Made by a program: the position numbers and the translations under genes. The notes beneath the pieces are model-generated. The model was given only the letters and a program-made list of their open reading frames with translations, was not told the origin of the DNA and did not search any database. Shown piece by piece: positions 55,401 through 62,140 of a stretch of 64,000 bases of DNA. Source of the stretch: Tridacna crocea (Eukaryota > Mollusca > Bivalvia > Cardiida > Cardiidae); assembly GCA_943736015.1 (NCBI GenBank), contig OX031069.1, positions 38,040,728 through 38,104,727 of the forward strand. Direction: 5' to 3'. Positions within the stretch are counted from its first letter, which is position 1. Each line of letters begins with the position of its first letter.

Positions 55401-58400
55401 AATAACTAAAAAAATAAAAGTCGCAGAGTTATGGTTCATGTGCACTGCACTTCTCCATAATGTGTTCTATCGGTGTATGAAGTTGCAAGTTATTAGCTTT
55501 TATAGTTTGGAAGTTATGGCCTGGACAAAAATTCAAACTGAAAATTAACAAAGGGCAATAAGTAAAAAAATAAATGTTGCAGAGTTATGGTTCATGTGCA
55601 ATGCACTTCTCCATAAAGTGTTCTATCACTATATGAGGTTGCAAGTTATTAGCTTTTATAGTTTGGAAGTTATGGCCTGGAGAAAAATTCAAACTGAAAA
55701 TTAACAAAGGGCAATAACTCAAAAAATAAAAGTGGCAGAGTTATGGTTCATGTGCCATGCACTTCTCCACAATGTTATCTATCAGTGTATGAAGTTCAAA
55801 GTTAATAGCTTTTATAGTTTAGAAGTTATGGCCTGGACAAAAATTCAAACTGAAAATTAACAAAGGGCTGTAACTCAAAAAATAAAAGTGGCAGAGTTAT
55901 GGTTCTTGTGTACTGCACTTCTCCATAATGTGTTCTATCAGTGTATGTAGTTTCAATTTAATACCTTTTATGGTATGGAAGTTATGGCCTGAACAAAAAT
56001 TCAAAGTGAAAAGTTGGTAATTTCAGAAATCAAGGGCAGATAATTTTGGAACGGAAACAGCGATCAAAATTCTAAGACCCAGGTGCACAACTAGACATCA
56101 TGGAGATTCATTGTGGCAAGTTTCAAATAATTCCGATGAAAACTGTAGGAGGAGTTGCACACGCAAGAAATTGCTAACCGACGGACGGACAGACGACCGG
56201 GGGTATAACATAATACAACCCTTCCAGCGTATAAAAAGGAGAAAATGCTGGCTACCATCAACCCATATTTTCAAAAGGCCATTTCCTCAGGATCTTTAAA
56301 GGGTGGAATAGCGTGGTGAGAGGTCAAGGAAAAGGGACTTTTAACCCTTCAGCTGCTTATTGTGACTCTGACTTTTTGCAGATAGTATAGATCACGTTCA
56401 GAGTGCACAAAACATGCAGTCTGATCTTAGATCTACAGTTCCTGATATGGAGATTTTTTTCTCCAAAAAATGAGACAAATGTATAACTATTTAGATTTTT
56501 ACAGTCAGCTTGAAAATTTAGTTTGATTTATGAAGCAGGATAAGGATTAAAACATTGTGGGAAAAGAAGAAAATACAGATGGCCAGCAGCTTCTCTACTT
56601 CCCACAAATCCACAGTGAGTAAGCACAAAGTATTTGGTCACCAGGATTCTCCGAAAAGGGACCATTGTCAAAACTTTATGGCTTCAAGAAATGACTTGAA
56701 GCCATGAAACGGTCAGATCATATCACATGCACATGCTTGTATTGTATAGAGAACAAATACCCACTATTTGTCACATCCTTTGACACTGCTCACCCAATCA
56801 TCATGGTTCAAAGAGTCTCCAGGTTTAGGGGCTGGATGGCGTTCAATATACTCTAGTTCTATCACATCTTCCTAAATAACAACACAAATACATGTACATT
56901 GTTATTTACTCCATCGAACATCAGTACTTTGTACTAGACTATACTGAAACCATTTGCCGACCACAAAAATAAATAAAGACCAGCATTTGCTCCTTTTTCC
57001 ACAGTTTTCTACCCTATTAAAGCAAATTTACACCATTTGAGCTGCTTTGAAATTGTTGTCTACAAATGCTTTCAATTTTGATTGGTCTAAAATTATGCTG
57101 TGTGGCAACAGGTTAAATATTGCAGCTGCATGCAATAAACAATTTCTCTCTAGTCAAAATACTTCACATTCATCCATTAACAAAAACTAGATTGCTTTGA
57201 TTTGTTTTTTTAGCTCTGTGCAGCAAATTAGTTTCAGGGTAATATTAGTAAACTTGGGAGTCAAGCATATTGTGGAATTCATTAACAAAATACTCTTTGC
57301 AAAAATATTTGGATTTTTTTTATTGTTTCAAACAAATTTTACATAAATACCACAGCAACTGTTTTTTTGTCCGTATAAAAATTTTGTCTTCTGGTAATGA
57401 ATAAACCCATTGCCAACAGCTGCATAGGCGAACGAATGAACAAAAACGTGCATAGGCATGAGCGAATCCAAGGCATGCAAAATATGACCAAATACATGTA
57501 TAGAGAGAGTAAAATGTCTGTTGTTGTTGCTTTAGTTGATGTATGGAACAGGTAATAGAATTCTTGCAAGAACTTCCTTCTATGCAATAACGAACCAAAA
57601 AATTAGTACTCTACATGCTTTTAAACCCTTCACCATATTGTGCATACAATCATGAGTTTAACTCTATACCACACAAGAAAATTTCAGACTGGTCCAAATT
57701 TAAAGGATTTGCAGAAGACAAAATAAGGGTGACTGAAAAATGGAAATTTGGTCTGGGAAAGGTAGAAAACATTGTAGGTAAAGGAGAAAATGCTGGCTAC
57801 CAGCATTTTCTCCTTTACCCACAGTGTTTTCAAAAGGCTTCTTTCTCAGGGGCGTTAAAAGTCGGGAATGTGCGGTAAAGAGTTAAACGACCCTGATCAA
57901 GAAGCCTTGCAAAAACATTGAGGGAAAAGGAGAAAATGCAGGTAACCAGCATTTTCTCCTTTTCCTGCATTAATTACTGTTTTTTCAGAGACAAATTCTA
58001 TCAATTTAGCCACATTTGATAAGTAAGGTGCAAATCCTTTCATTTTGGACCAGTCTAAGATTTTGTCATTAGGTAAGGAGTTAACGCTAATTAATGTCCT
58101 TTATTTTCGAACTTACTGTTGATATCTCATTCTGCTCAAAATGTTTTTCCAAGGAAACTCGCAAGAACTGTCCGTTTATCAAAAAATCAAATTCTATGCT
58201 CTGTTTTTCTTCTGAGTTCTCTGGGAATACAAAAATAAAAGAACTTAAATTATCAACAGTATATCTGCAGAGTATATATAAATGTATAAAGGCCTTCTTT
58301 CTCCTGTGTCAAAGATAAAGAAATGTTAAACTGAAATGTTTTTCAATCCCAAGTCTGCTTTTTCAATCTAAGTCTTTTTCAAACAACAAAATGTTGGATG

Positions 58401-60518
58401 AGACTTCATTGGAAGCATTTGCTAAATTATGTTCAATATCTTTGATAATCAAGTCCTTGATATGACAGAAAACATTGTGGTAAAAGGAGGAAATGCTGGT
58501 AACCAGAACTTTCTCCTTTTACCTCAGTTTTTTCCAAGATCTTTTTTCAGGGTTCTTTAAACTGGAGAATGTTTCCCTTATCGACATTCATGGCATTCAG
58601 TGACAAAATAACCAGAGGAAATATAATATTTAATTTACTTCATCAGCTTGTGGTCAATATGGGGAAATATTTGCCTCAAAAGGGAAAGGTCCACAAAAAT
58701 ACAGCACTCATTATTTTCGCATACCTTTCCCTTTTTCGGCAAATATTTCCCCATATTAACCACAAGCTGATGAAATAAACTTTATACCTTTGTTGTCTGA
58801 TAAAAAAGATTGTAGAAAGTAAAATCTTTACCTGACAGTAAACCATTAATCAAGGAACTTAAATCTTTTGTCTCTACAGTTACTGGTATGGAGAATGGAG
58901 TGTCTGGTACAGAGTGTCTGAAATACATAATTTAGATCCATACCAAAAGGCAAAATTTTCAATCCAACAGACTTGAAACCATTTGCATAGAACAACAAAT
59001 TAATTGGAGCTCATGTGAAGATACCTGTCTATGATTCGGTATAAAACATTGTGGGAAAAGGAGAAAATGCTGGTAGCCAGCATTTTCTCCTTTTCCCACG
59101 AAGTTTTCAAAAGCCTTCCCTCTCAGGATCATTAAATCTCTGGATCATGCAGTAAAGTTTTAACCTTTAACCAGATGATACAATGATCATGTGACCATGA
59201 GTAACATCACTTTTGAAAACACTGAAGGAAGAGATCATTCTGGTAACCACAATTGTCTCATAATTCTTCTCATGTTGGATTCCACCTAATTTGTTCAGAT
59301 ATATCATAGCATTTCACCAACACTTCATTTGTCATCTGCATATTATCAATGGACAAAAATGGACAAGTCTAAGATTCTGCTGTCTACCAAAGAACTATAA
59401 TTAATTATGAATCTAGAGGGTTCCCCATAATTTTTCCACATGAAACAGGGCATTTTCTGCCTTTCCTCAGTGGCCAAATTTCTGCCCTATTCCCAATCAA
59501 ACTGTGGGTTTTTTCTTACGAATTCCAAGATTACTATTTCCAACTAGATGCTTCAAAAAGAAAATTGTGGATTTAGGTCAGTCTACTTTAAGTTTCCCAG
59601 GAAGTTTCCAGAGATTGCCAAGTTTCGTGTGATGTCACGGATGGAACTGAAGTCTTTTCTGGTAAGCCAGAGATGGCGGGATAGACACCCCTCACAGAGT
59701 GCGGCTGTTATCCCTTACATCGTTACCCCTGGACTAAATACCAGTAAGCGATTGAATTGTGTATTGTCTCTAAAAGTAAACACGAGTTACTTTAATTGCC
59801 ACAGACACCTATTTTTTGAATCAGCCAGAATTTTCCTAGATGCTCAAATTTTTAAGTTTTGAGGTAAATTTACCTAAATGATCCTTTTCGAATTAAACCA
59901 CCATGGGTATTGGACTCAATTCAAGCAATAAATCAGCAACCTTCCTTTCTCAGGTGATTGAAGGAAAATATAACCCCAATTCAGTGATACATGATAAAAT
60001 GCCTTATTCAGTTTATTGTAAGGTTAAATGTGCTCCACACTTCACATGTTTTGTCAATATTTAATTCCAAATTTAGAAATTTATCAATGATTGGCTAAGG
60101 GTCTCTTCCCGAAGTAAATGGATAAGGCCCTGTGAAAGAAAGTCAACCAAAGCTTTTAAGCATCCATAAAAAATGACACAATGGGTAGAGAATTCAGCCT
60201 TTTATCTACGGGAATTCGTGGCCAAGGACTCTTAAGTTCTACACAGATATGGAGAGCGTTGTAAGTCCAAAATTTTGACTCTTTACCATAGGATCGAGAT
60301 GTCTAGGGGGCGAACTAACTTGGGAACCTGTTTCTTTAGCCTTGACATGTTGTTCCCATTGTTTTGATGGATATCTTATTAAAGATAAATTGACATAAAT
60401 TATTTCTGCTTATTGATAAAAGAATCTGTGACATGTAAGTAACAAAGAATGCATAGATTACTCACCTGGAGCTTTTGGTGAAAAATTTCACTTCCACATG
60501 GTTTGTATTATTCGCCAT
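43280..60518 (-). CDS. WDR12: Ribosome biogenesis protein WDR12 (YTM1 homologue), complete
   Basis: WDR12 is the nucleolar WD-repeat subunit of the PeBoW complex (PES1-BOP1-WDR12) needed for 27S/32S rRNA processing and 60S assembly. Its N-terminal NLE domain is the site that the ATPase MDN1/Rea1 grips to strip the complex off pre-60S particles. Eleven exons: 60466-60518, 58832-58917, 58117-58220, 56765-56871, 53986-54101, 52038-52192, 49937-49982, 48712-48935, 47477-47582, 44988-45120 and 43280-43424. They total 1275 nt, 424 residues plus TGA, almost the human length. Residues 8-81 are the NLE domain ([19 protein letters not shown]), and about 100-420 form seven WD repeats. Residues near 223-240 are an acidic-basic linker ([18 protein letters not shown]) as in other WDR12 proteins. 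The start ATG has A at -3 and G at +4. Confidence 0.96.
43638..43851 (+). mobile_element. Hairpin TTAA element in a WDR12 intron
   Basis: A forward copy from TTGACCATTTACCAGACGAC to GTGTGCTAATGGGTTAA. The hairpin around 43737-43795 is nearly perfect (GTGGGCAAAGGAGAAAATG) but its outer right arm has decayed. It adjoins the next copy tail to tail. Confidence 0.85.
43848..44056 (-). mobile_element. Hairpin TTAA element with another hairpin core
   Basis: The reverse copy starts TTAAACCCTTTACCACACAA. Its hairpin centre is AGAAATGATTTTAATCAATCATTTTT, another self-complementary core distinct from ATGCTGGTAACCAGCAT. The right end is eroded after GTCTAAAAAAGC. Confidence 0.75.
44535..44737 (-). mobile_element. 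Hairpin TTAA element, diverged
   Basis: TAGCTCTTTACCACGCAATC, GTGGGAAAAGGAAAAAATCC and TGGTAACCAGTATTTTCTCC, ending GACCAGTCTGAAATGTTGAC. The right TTAA is replaced by GTTGAC, which adjoins the next copy. Confidence 0.75.
44734..44961 (-). mobile_element. Hairpin TTAA element, near full-length
   Basis: From TTGACACTTTGCCAAACAAT to TTTGGTAAAGAGTTAA, 228 bp. Fourth in a local cluster of four copies between WDR12 exons 10 and 11. It ends 27 bp before the splice donor side of exon 10 (44988). Confidence 0.84.
44988..45120 (-). CDS. WDR12: WDR12 exon 10, sixth WD repeat
   Basis: Entry phase 1, exit phase 2. [39 protein letters not shown] and LWDKR form a typical repeat ending in WD. Acceptor CCTTTCAG, donor GTAGGA. 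Confidence 0.95.
45538..45755 (-). mobile_element. Hairpin TTAA element, near full-length
   Basis: From TTAATCCTTTACTAAGAAAT to AACAAGCGTTAA, 218 bp. The hairpin (GTGGGAAAAGGAGAAAATG, TGTAACCAGCATTTCCTCC) is slightly eroded. Confidence 0.8.
45816..46123 (+). mobile_element. Two adjoining hairpin-element copies; the second is the host of a Harbinger insertion
   Basis: A reverse copy covers about 45816-46022 (TAAACCCTTTACCACAAAAT, CACTTGGTTAGGAGA). A forward half copy follows (CTTGTCCAAATTTAAAATAT, then ACACATGACAAAATAGCTAC). This half is cut at 46123 by the Harbinger derivative and resumes after 47286. Confidence 0.65.
46521..46658 (+). pseudogene. Truncated Harbinger transposase N-terminus
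   Basis: The 45-codon frame reads [20 protein letters not shown] and [20 protein letters not shown] then DAILR. Its place behind the left terminal repeat, start codon and charged helical character resemble the N-terminus of the transposase frame at 63809. It stops at TAA after the deletion point. Confidence 0.5.
46645..46803 (-). pseudogene. Truncated second Harbinger protein
   Basis: The minus-strand frame of 52 codons reads [20 protein letters not shown] and [20 protein letters not shown] then [13 protein letters not shown] small basic and acidic start peptide on the opposite strand fits the Myb-like partner protein that Harbinger elements carry, but the Myb domain itself is absent, so the assignment is inference. 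It overlaps the 3' end of the preceding ORF by 14 bases. Confidence 0.35.
47287..47370 (+). mobile_element. Second half of the interrupted hairpin element
   Basis: AAATGGTAGAATTTGTGGAC, then a hairpin (AAAGAGAAAATGTTGGTTCT, CAGCATTTTCTCCC). Joined to the sequence before 46124 with one TAA removed, it restores a normal element order. Confidence 0.65.
47477..47582 (-). CDS. WDR12: WDR12 exon 9, fifth WD repeat
   Basis: Entry phase 0, exit phase 1. [35 protein letters not shown] is the signature repeat of WDR12. Acceptor TTCTTTTCAG, donor GTGCGT. Confidence 0.96.
47701..47950 (+). mobile_element. Hairpin TTAA element with duplicated stem
   Basis: A 250-bp copy from TTAACTCGTTACCAAACGAC to GTGGTAATGGCTTAA. 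A 20-bp duplication (GCAAAGGAGAAAATGCTGGT next to GAAAAGGAGAAAATGCTGGT) lengthens the left stem arm, which explains the extra length. Confidence 0.88.
48152..48379 (-). mobile_element. Hairpin TTAA element, near full-length
   Basis: From TTAACCAATTACAACACAAT to GTATTGTGACAAAAGGTTC. The hairpin at about 48213-48270 is nearly perfect, with AACTTTGTGGG paired to CCAACAAAGTTT: the changed base is matched on both arms. Confidence 0.82.
48712..48935 (-). CDS. WDR12: WDR12 exon 8, linker and fourth WD repeat
   Basis: Entry phase 1, exit phase 0, 224 nt. It encodes [40 protein letters not shown] and [20 protein letters not shown]. The acceptor chosen is ATATATCCAG; a second AG seven bases further in (AATAG) would also keep frame but drop two residues. 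Confidence 0.94.
49342..49573 (-). mobile_element. Hairpin TTAA element, near full-length
   Basis: From TTCACCCATTACCACACAAT to TTTGGTAATGAGTTAA. Left TTAA mutated to TTCA. Hairpin with CCGAAACAATG on one arm. Confidence 0.85.
49615..49882 (-). mobile_element. Hairpin TTAA element with a duplicated right stem
   Basis: From TTAATACATTACCAAACAAT to TTTGGTACAGAGTTAA, 268 bp. The stretch ATTTTCTCC...CCACCGAGTTTTGAAGCC is present twice, 46 bp apart. Confidence 0.82.
49937..49982 (-). CDS. WDR12: WDR12 exon 7, a 46-nt exon
   Basis: Entry phase 0, exit phase 1. [15 protein letters not shown] completes the WD repeat begun in exon 6 and matches the CSGSWDKxLKxW block of WDR12. It is too short for ordinary ORF detection and is supported by frame on both sides, TATTTCAG and GTGTGT splice sites. 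Confidence 0.93.
50180..50369 (+). mobile_element. MITE with AGAGCTCCAG ends, copy 2
   Basis: Sister of 28738-28907: AGAGCTCCAGATAGAAGGAG at the left and CCCCTCTTATCTAGAGTTCT at the right. It shares GACGATTCTAATGAGTACCC and GGTTTGGAAGAGAAATAAT. Confidence 0.82.
50817..50893 (-). repeat. tRNA-like SINE head
   Basis: The minus strand reads GGTGTCCATGGTTGTGAGGT, TGAGCGTCGGTCTCGTAACC and GTCCTGAGTTTGATCCCC: an A box, a CGT anticodon-like loop and a B box in tRNA order. The acceptor stem does not pair well, so it is called a SINE. Confidence 0.6.
50895..51080 (-). mobile_element. Hairpin TTAA element, degenerate
   Basis: TTAACTAGTTAGGGGATGAA, CTTTGAAAACATAGAAGC, ATGTAACCAGCATTTTGTCC and GTTGCAAATGCTTGTAATTT. 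The hairpin is broken by mutations. Confidence 0.55.
51168..51400 (-). mobile_element. Hairpin TTAA element, full-length
   Basis: A 233-bp copy from TTAACCCCGTTTGTCAAATA to GTTTTGTAATGAGTTAA. The hairpin at 51222-51292 is nearly perfect over 30-base arms (GAAAACATTGTGGGGAAAGG). Confidence 0.88.
51535..52010 (+). mobile_element. 476-bp MITE with CAACCTACGTCATAGC ends
   Basis: Terminal inverted repeats GTAACAACCTACGTCATAGC and GCTATGACGTAGGTTGTCAC match at 19 of 20 bases. Subterminal CCGCCATTTTCG at the left and AAAATGGCGGC at the right form a second inverted pair containing a YY1-like motif. Its right end is 28 bp from the splice donor of WDR12 exon 6. No coding capacity. Confidence 0.87.
52038..52192 (-). 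CDS. WDR12: WDR12 exon 6, second to third WD repeat
   Basis: Entry phase 1, exit phase 0. [40 protein letters not shown] and [12 protein letters not shown] include the CRGHAGSV block typical of WDR12. Acceptor GTATTTCAG, donor GTTAGA (weak at +3). Confidence 0.96.
52603..52829 (-). mobile_element. Hairpin TTAA element, near full-length
   Basis: From GTAACTCTTTACCACACAAT to TTTGATACAGAGTTAA. The hairpin is eroded on one side (AACCACAAGCTTCTCC). Confidence 0.8.
53040..53645 (+). repeat. Two-unit repeat of ~300 bp
   Basis: GGAGTATTnCACTnGACAAA, ACAATTTAGCAAAAAnTTG, AATAATTCTGCAA, TCATGAAAATnGCACATGC and TCTATGGACnnACAG occur in order near 53070-53305 and again near 53368-53600. Confidence 0.7.
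53735..53968 (+). mobile_element. Hairpin TTAA element, diverged ends
   Basis: CATGTCCAAATGACAAAATT, the hairpin GAAAACATTGTGGAAAATGA / TTTTTCCACAATGTTTTC and GTGTGCCGTGGTAAAG. In the stem a GGAAAATG arm faces TTTTTCC. It ends 18 bp before exon 5 of WDR12. Confidence 0.78.
53986..54101 (-). CDS. WDR12: WDR12 exon 5, first WD repeat
   Basis: Entry phase 2, exit phase 1. [39 protein letters not shown]. The first Tyr codon is split across the intron. Acceptor T-rich then TATAG; donor GTGAGA. Confidence 0.96.
54148..54375 (-). mobile_element. Hairpin TTAA element, full-length
   Basis: A 228-bp copy from TTAACCCTTTTCCACACAAG to TTTGGTAAAGAGTTAA. The hairpin at about 54208-54268 is nearly perfect. 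Confidence 0.88.
54545..54790 (+). repeat. Dispersed repeat, second copy, ending in CTCTTGTT
   Basis: Related to 26863-27105 in the same orientation. Its right end GCTTTGCCAAGCTCTTGTTT is the inverse of the start of the next element at 54958 (AACAAGAGCTTCGCAAAGCG), so these two ends face each other across about 170 bp. Confidence 0.7.
54958..56215 (-). mobile_element. Array element of ~155-165 bp units, inverse of the 156-bp array
   Basis: It starts AACAAGAGCTTCGCAAAGCG and contains about seven units with CAAAGGGCAATAACT, AGAGTTATGGTTCATGTGC, ACTGCACTTCTCCATAATG and TATGGCCTGGACAAAAATTC. Read on the minus strand, GGAGAAGTGCAGTGCAC, CCATAACTCT and GAGTTATTGCCCTTTG follow one another exactly as in the 156-bp array at 1.7-2.9 kb. 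The other end is GACGGACGGACAGACGACC then GGGGGTATAACATAATAC. Confidence 0.82.
56220..56335 (+). mobile_element. Hairpin TTAA element, fragment
   Basis: AAAAAGGAGAAAATGCTGGC with the second arm deleted, then TTTTCAAAAGGCCATTTCC and GGTGGAATAGCGTGGTGAGAG. Confidence 0.5.
56341..56551 (+). mobile_element. Short TTAA-ended repeat with GATC palindrome, copy 2
   Basis: TTAACCCTTCAGCTGCTTAT at the left, CATGCAGTCTGATCTTAGAT in the middle and AAGCAGGATAAGGATTAA at the right. It is related to 34690-34868. A hairpin-element fragment (AACATTGTGGGAAAAGAAG) follows directly at 56551-56620. Confidence 0.65.
56765..56871 (-). CDS. WDR12: WDR12 exon 4, end of NLE domain to WD repeat 1
   Basis: Entry phase 0, exit phase 2. 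[35 protein letters not shown] then TA of a split Tyr. The donor used is GTGGGT. A stronger-looking donor GTGAGC lies inside at 56793, but using it would lose nine residues and shift the frame. Confidence 0.93.
56945..57114 (-). mobile_element. Hairpin TTAA element, half copy
   Basis: CCAGCATTTGCTCCTTTTTC, CACAGTTTTCTACCCT, CTACAAATGCTTTCAATTTT and GTGTGGCAACAGGTTAA. The left end and the first hairpin arm are missing. Confidence 0.6.
57658..57886 (+). mobile_element. Hairpin TTAA element, full-length
   Basis: A 229-bp copy from TTAACTCTATACCACACAAG to TGCGGTAAAGAGTTAA, with hairpin GAAAACATTGTAGGTAAAGG / CCTTTACCCACAGTGTTTTC at about 57765-57832. The GGTAAAGG/CCTTTACC change is present on both arms. 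Confidence 0.9.
57883..58084 (-). mobile_element. Hairpin TTAA element sharing a TTAA with its neighbour
   Basis: It uses the same TTAA as the preceding copy and runs in reverse orientation to TTAGGTAAGGAGTTAA, 202 bp. The left arm before ACGACCCTGATCAAGAAGCC is deleted. It ends 33 bp before the splice donor side of WDR12 exon 3. Confidence 0.82.
58117..58220 (-). CDS. WDR12: WDR12 exon 3, NLE domain
   Basis: Entry phase 1, exit phase 0. [20 protein letters not shown] and [15 protein letters not shown] carry the EFDFLxNGxxLR core of the NLE domain that binds the MDN1 MIDAS domain. Acceptor TTCCCAG, donor GTAAGT. Confidence 0.96.
58340..58568 (+). mobile_element. Hairpin TTAA element, diverged
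   Basis: GAAAACATTGTGGTAAAAGG, AGGAAATGCTGGTAACCAGA, TTTCTCCTTTTACCTCAG. The stem again has matched changes (GGTAAAAGGAG / CTCCTTTTACC). Confidence 0.7.
58639..58777 (+). repeat. Inverted repeat with 45-base arms
   Basis: TTTACTTCATCAGCTTGTGG and TCAATATGGGGAAATATTTG are inverted downstream as AAATATTTCCCCATATTAAC and CACAAGCTGATGAAATAAAC, and AAAAGGGAAAGGT faces ACCTTTCCCTTTTT. The arms are separated by about 35 bp. Confidence 0.85.
58832..58917 (-). CDS. WDR12: WDR12 exon 2, NLE domain start
   Basis: Entry phase 2, exit phase 1. [20 protein letters not shown] and SSLINGLLS match the RYAVPDxPFSxPA and LNxLING blocks. Acceptor TATTTCAG, donor GTAAAG. Confidence 0.95.
58931..59162 (+). mobile_element. 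Hairpin TTAA element, near full-length
   Basis: From TTTAGATCCATACCAAAAGG to GCAGTAAAGTTTTAA. The hairpin at about 59044-59110 is nearly perfect. It starts 14 bp upstream of the exon 2 acceptor side, that is, inside the intron close to its branch region. Confidence 0.82.
59163..60465. other. WDR12 intron 1, no exon seen
   Basis: It has a degenerate hairpin-element relic at about 59160-59400 (CTGGTAACCACAATTGTCTC) and otherwise AT-rich DNA. A 104-codon plus frame at 59548-59862 has no recognised domain. Confidence 0.45.
60466..60518 (-). CDS. WDR12: WDR12 exon 1 with start codon
   Basis: Seventeen codons plus two bases: [17 protein letters not shown] and the first two bases of an Arg codon. 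VEVKFFTK corresponds to the first beta strand of the NLE domain. Sequence around the start is AAAACATGG, a good initiation context. Donor GTGAGT. Confidence 0.92.
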
Positions 60519-60632
60519 GTTTTAATGTTTGGTTCCCTGCTTTGAATAATGCAAGTTCGCCCCAAGTGTGTGTTCGCCCACAATAACTTCGCACCTTGAA
60601 GTCAATTCTCTCCTTTTTTCTCAAATTACCCA

Positions 60633-60638
60633 CACGTG
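60633..60638 (-). promoter_or_regulatory. WDR12: E-box CACGTG upstream of WDR12
   Basis: A perfect CACGTG lies about 115 bp upstream of the WDR12 start codon. WDR12 and the other PeBoW genes are known MYC targets in vertebrates, and MYC-MAX binds this hexamer. One six-base match may be chance, so the role is inference. No TATA box is evident. Confidence 0.35.
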
Positions 60639-60936
60639 GATATCATACAGAGGAAAGAACCTCTTTAAAAAAAGGCAAAAGATCGTTTAAACTGATAAGG
60701 TATACAGAATAGGTCAAGATCAGACTGCACAGATCATGCAGGCTGATAGAAAAACTAGTCTGTTTTATGGGTTATACTACATACTTTTAAAAGAAAATGT
60801 GCATTATTTATGGGTAAAATATAAATGGTTGCAAGACAAAACATATCTGCCGTAACAGCATACAGTTTTCATCAAAACCAGGCAAAATTTATGATATTTC
60901 ATAAAATTATTTGAGCTATACTCTTGCAAAAGGAGA

Positions 60937-61166
60937 TCAACTCTTTACCAAACGACAAAATTTGAGACTGGTCCAAATTGAAAGCACTTGCAGACGGCAA
61001 CATAGACGCAACTCAAAAATAGAAATTTATTTCCAGCAGGGTAAATAAACATTGACGGAAAAGGAGAAAATGCTGCTTACCAGCATTTTCTTCTTTTCTC
61101 AACAATGTTTCAAAAGGCTTCTATCTTAAGGTCGTAAAAACCAGAGATTGTTTAGTAAAGGGTTAA
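60937..61166 (+). mobile_element. Hairpin TTAA element upstream of WDR12, near full-length
   Basis: A 230-bp copy from TCAACTCTTTACCAAACGAC to GTTTAGTAAAGGGTTAA, about 420 bp upstream of the WDR12 start. The hairpin is partly eroded (GACGGAAAAGG). Confidence 0.85.
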
Positions 61167-61491
61167 GTCTCCATAATCCATTATATACCACCCAGGCCAT
61201 CATAAAATCATGGACCTATGAAAAACATTCGGCTGACTCATAAGGTACACTTTAACATGCTGAAAACTGCGGACTGTGTAGGCTGACCCTGCTCGATACG
61301 TTTTACCCCTATTTTTGCAAAGCGTGACACACCTTTCCTTCTTTGTTCCTTCTGTCCTATATTTTGAGGGAAAGTTTTTTTTTTGTTAATTGTTAATGTT
61401 GAATTTATGTGAGGAAATACATTATAAACGTTACAAGTCTGAAAGTGCAAGCAATGTTTCAGTGACTTTTGTAGACAGTATCTTGGCAATG

Positions 61492-61767
61492 CCGGGTATA
61501 ATGCAGAGAAATGACTGTCCCCTACAAAATGACCAATGGGTCATTTCTCTACTTAGAGAAATGACCCGGGTCATTATTGTACGTAGAGAAACAACCCCGG
61601 GGTCATTATTCTACGTCGAGAAATCCCAGGTTATTTGTCTATGTGGAGAAATGACCCGGGTCATTATTCTACGTAGAGAAATAACCCTACGGTCATTATT
61701 CTACGTAGAGAAATGACCTTTCCATGGTCATTTTGTAGGGGAGGGTCATTTCTCTGCATTACGCCGG
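61492..61767 (+). mobile_element. TACGTA palindrome element, complete
   Basis: The ends are CCGGGTATAATGCAGAGAAA and its inverse TTTCTCTGCATTACGCCGG, followed inward by TCCCCTACAAAATGACCA and TGGTCATTTTGTAGGGG: about 48 bp of terminal inverted repeat. The centre is a run of palindromes, each of the form GGGTCATTATTCTACGTAGA with an AATGACCC complement. Partial copies are at 36551-36613 and 38703-38847. Confidence 0.85.
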
Positions 61768-61954
61768 CTTTGGAAAGAAAATGGTGGGAAGTACTGGTAA
61801 AAGGAAACTCCTGGAAATCATGGATCCATTTGTGGACTAATTGCTGCGATAGAACCAAAAATAATGTTGAAAACGAGGTCACAGACCCTGTAGAATAAGC
61901 AACGATATAAACAATTAAAGAGCTAGTATCATTCAAAATCTATTCATGTTGGAT

Positions 61955-62140
61955 CCTTTAGCGCACAATCCCGTATTTTAACAACCCTGAGTAAAAAGTC
62001 TTTTGAAAAGATCGAGGGAACATCCTGGTAGCATTATCCACCTGTTTGGCTATATAATTATAAATCTAAACAATCTGAAGCTGCAAATACTTTCACACTG
62101 GACAAGTCTATATAAGTGTTGTGTTTTGGGAAGTGACTTT
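61955..62140 (-). mobile_element. Hairpin TTAA element, degenerate
   Basis: TTTAGCGCACAATCCCGTAT, ACAACCCTGAGTAAAAAGTC, a deleted hairpin and GACAAGTCTATATAAGTG. Confidence 0.5.

Noticed and set aside
59548-59862. 104-codon plus-strand open frame in WDR12 intron 1
   Set aside because: No recognisable domain and no neighbouring exons on that strand.
61390-61716. 108-codon open frame
   Set aside because: Most of it is a reading of the TACGTA palindrome element, with repetitive WVISLL/VIILRRE motifs produced by the palindromes.
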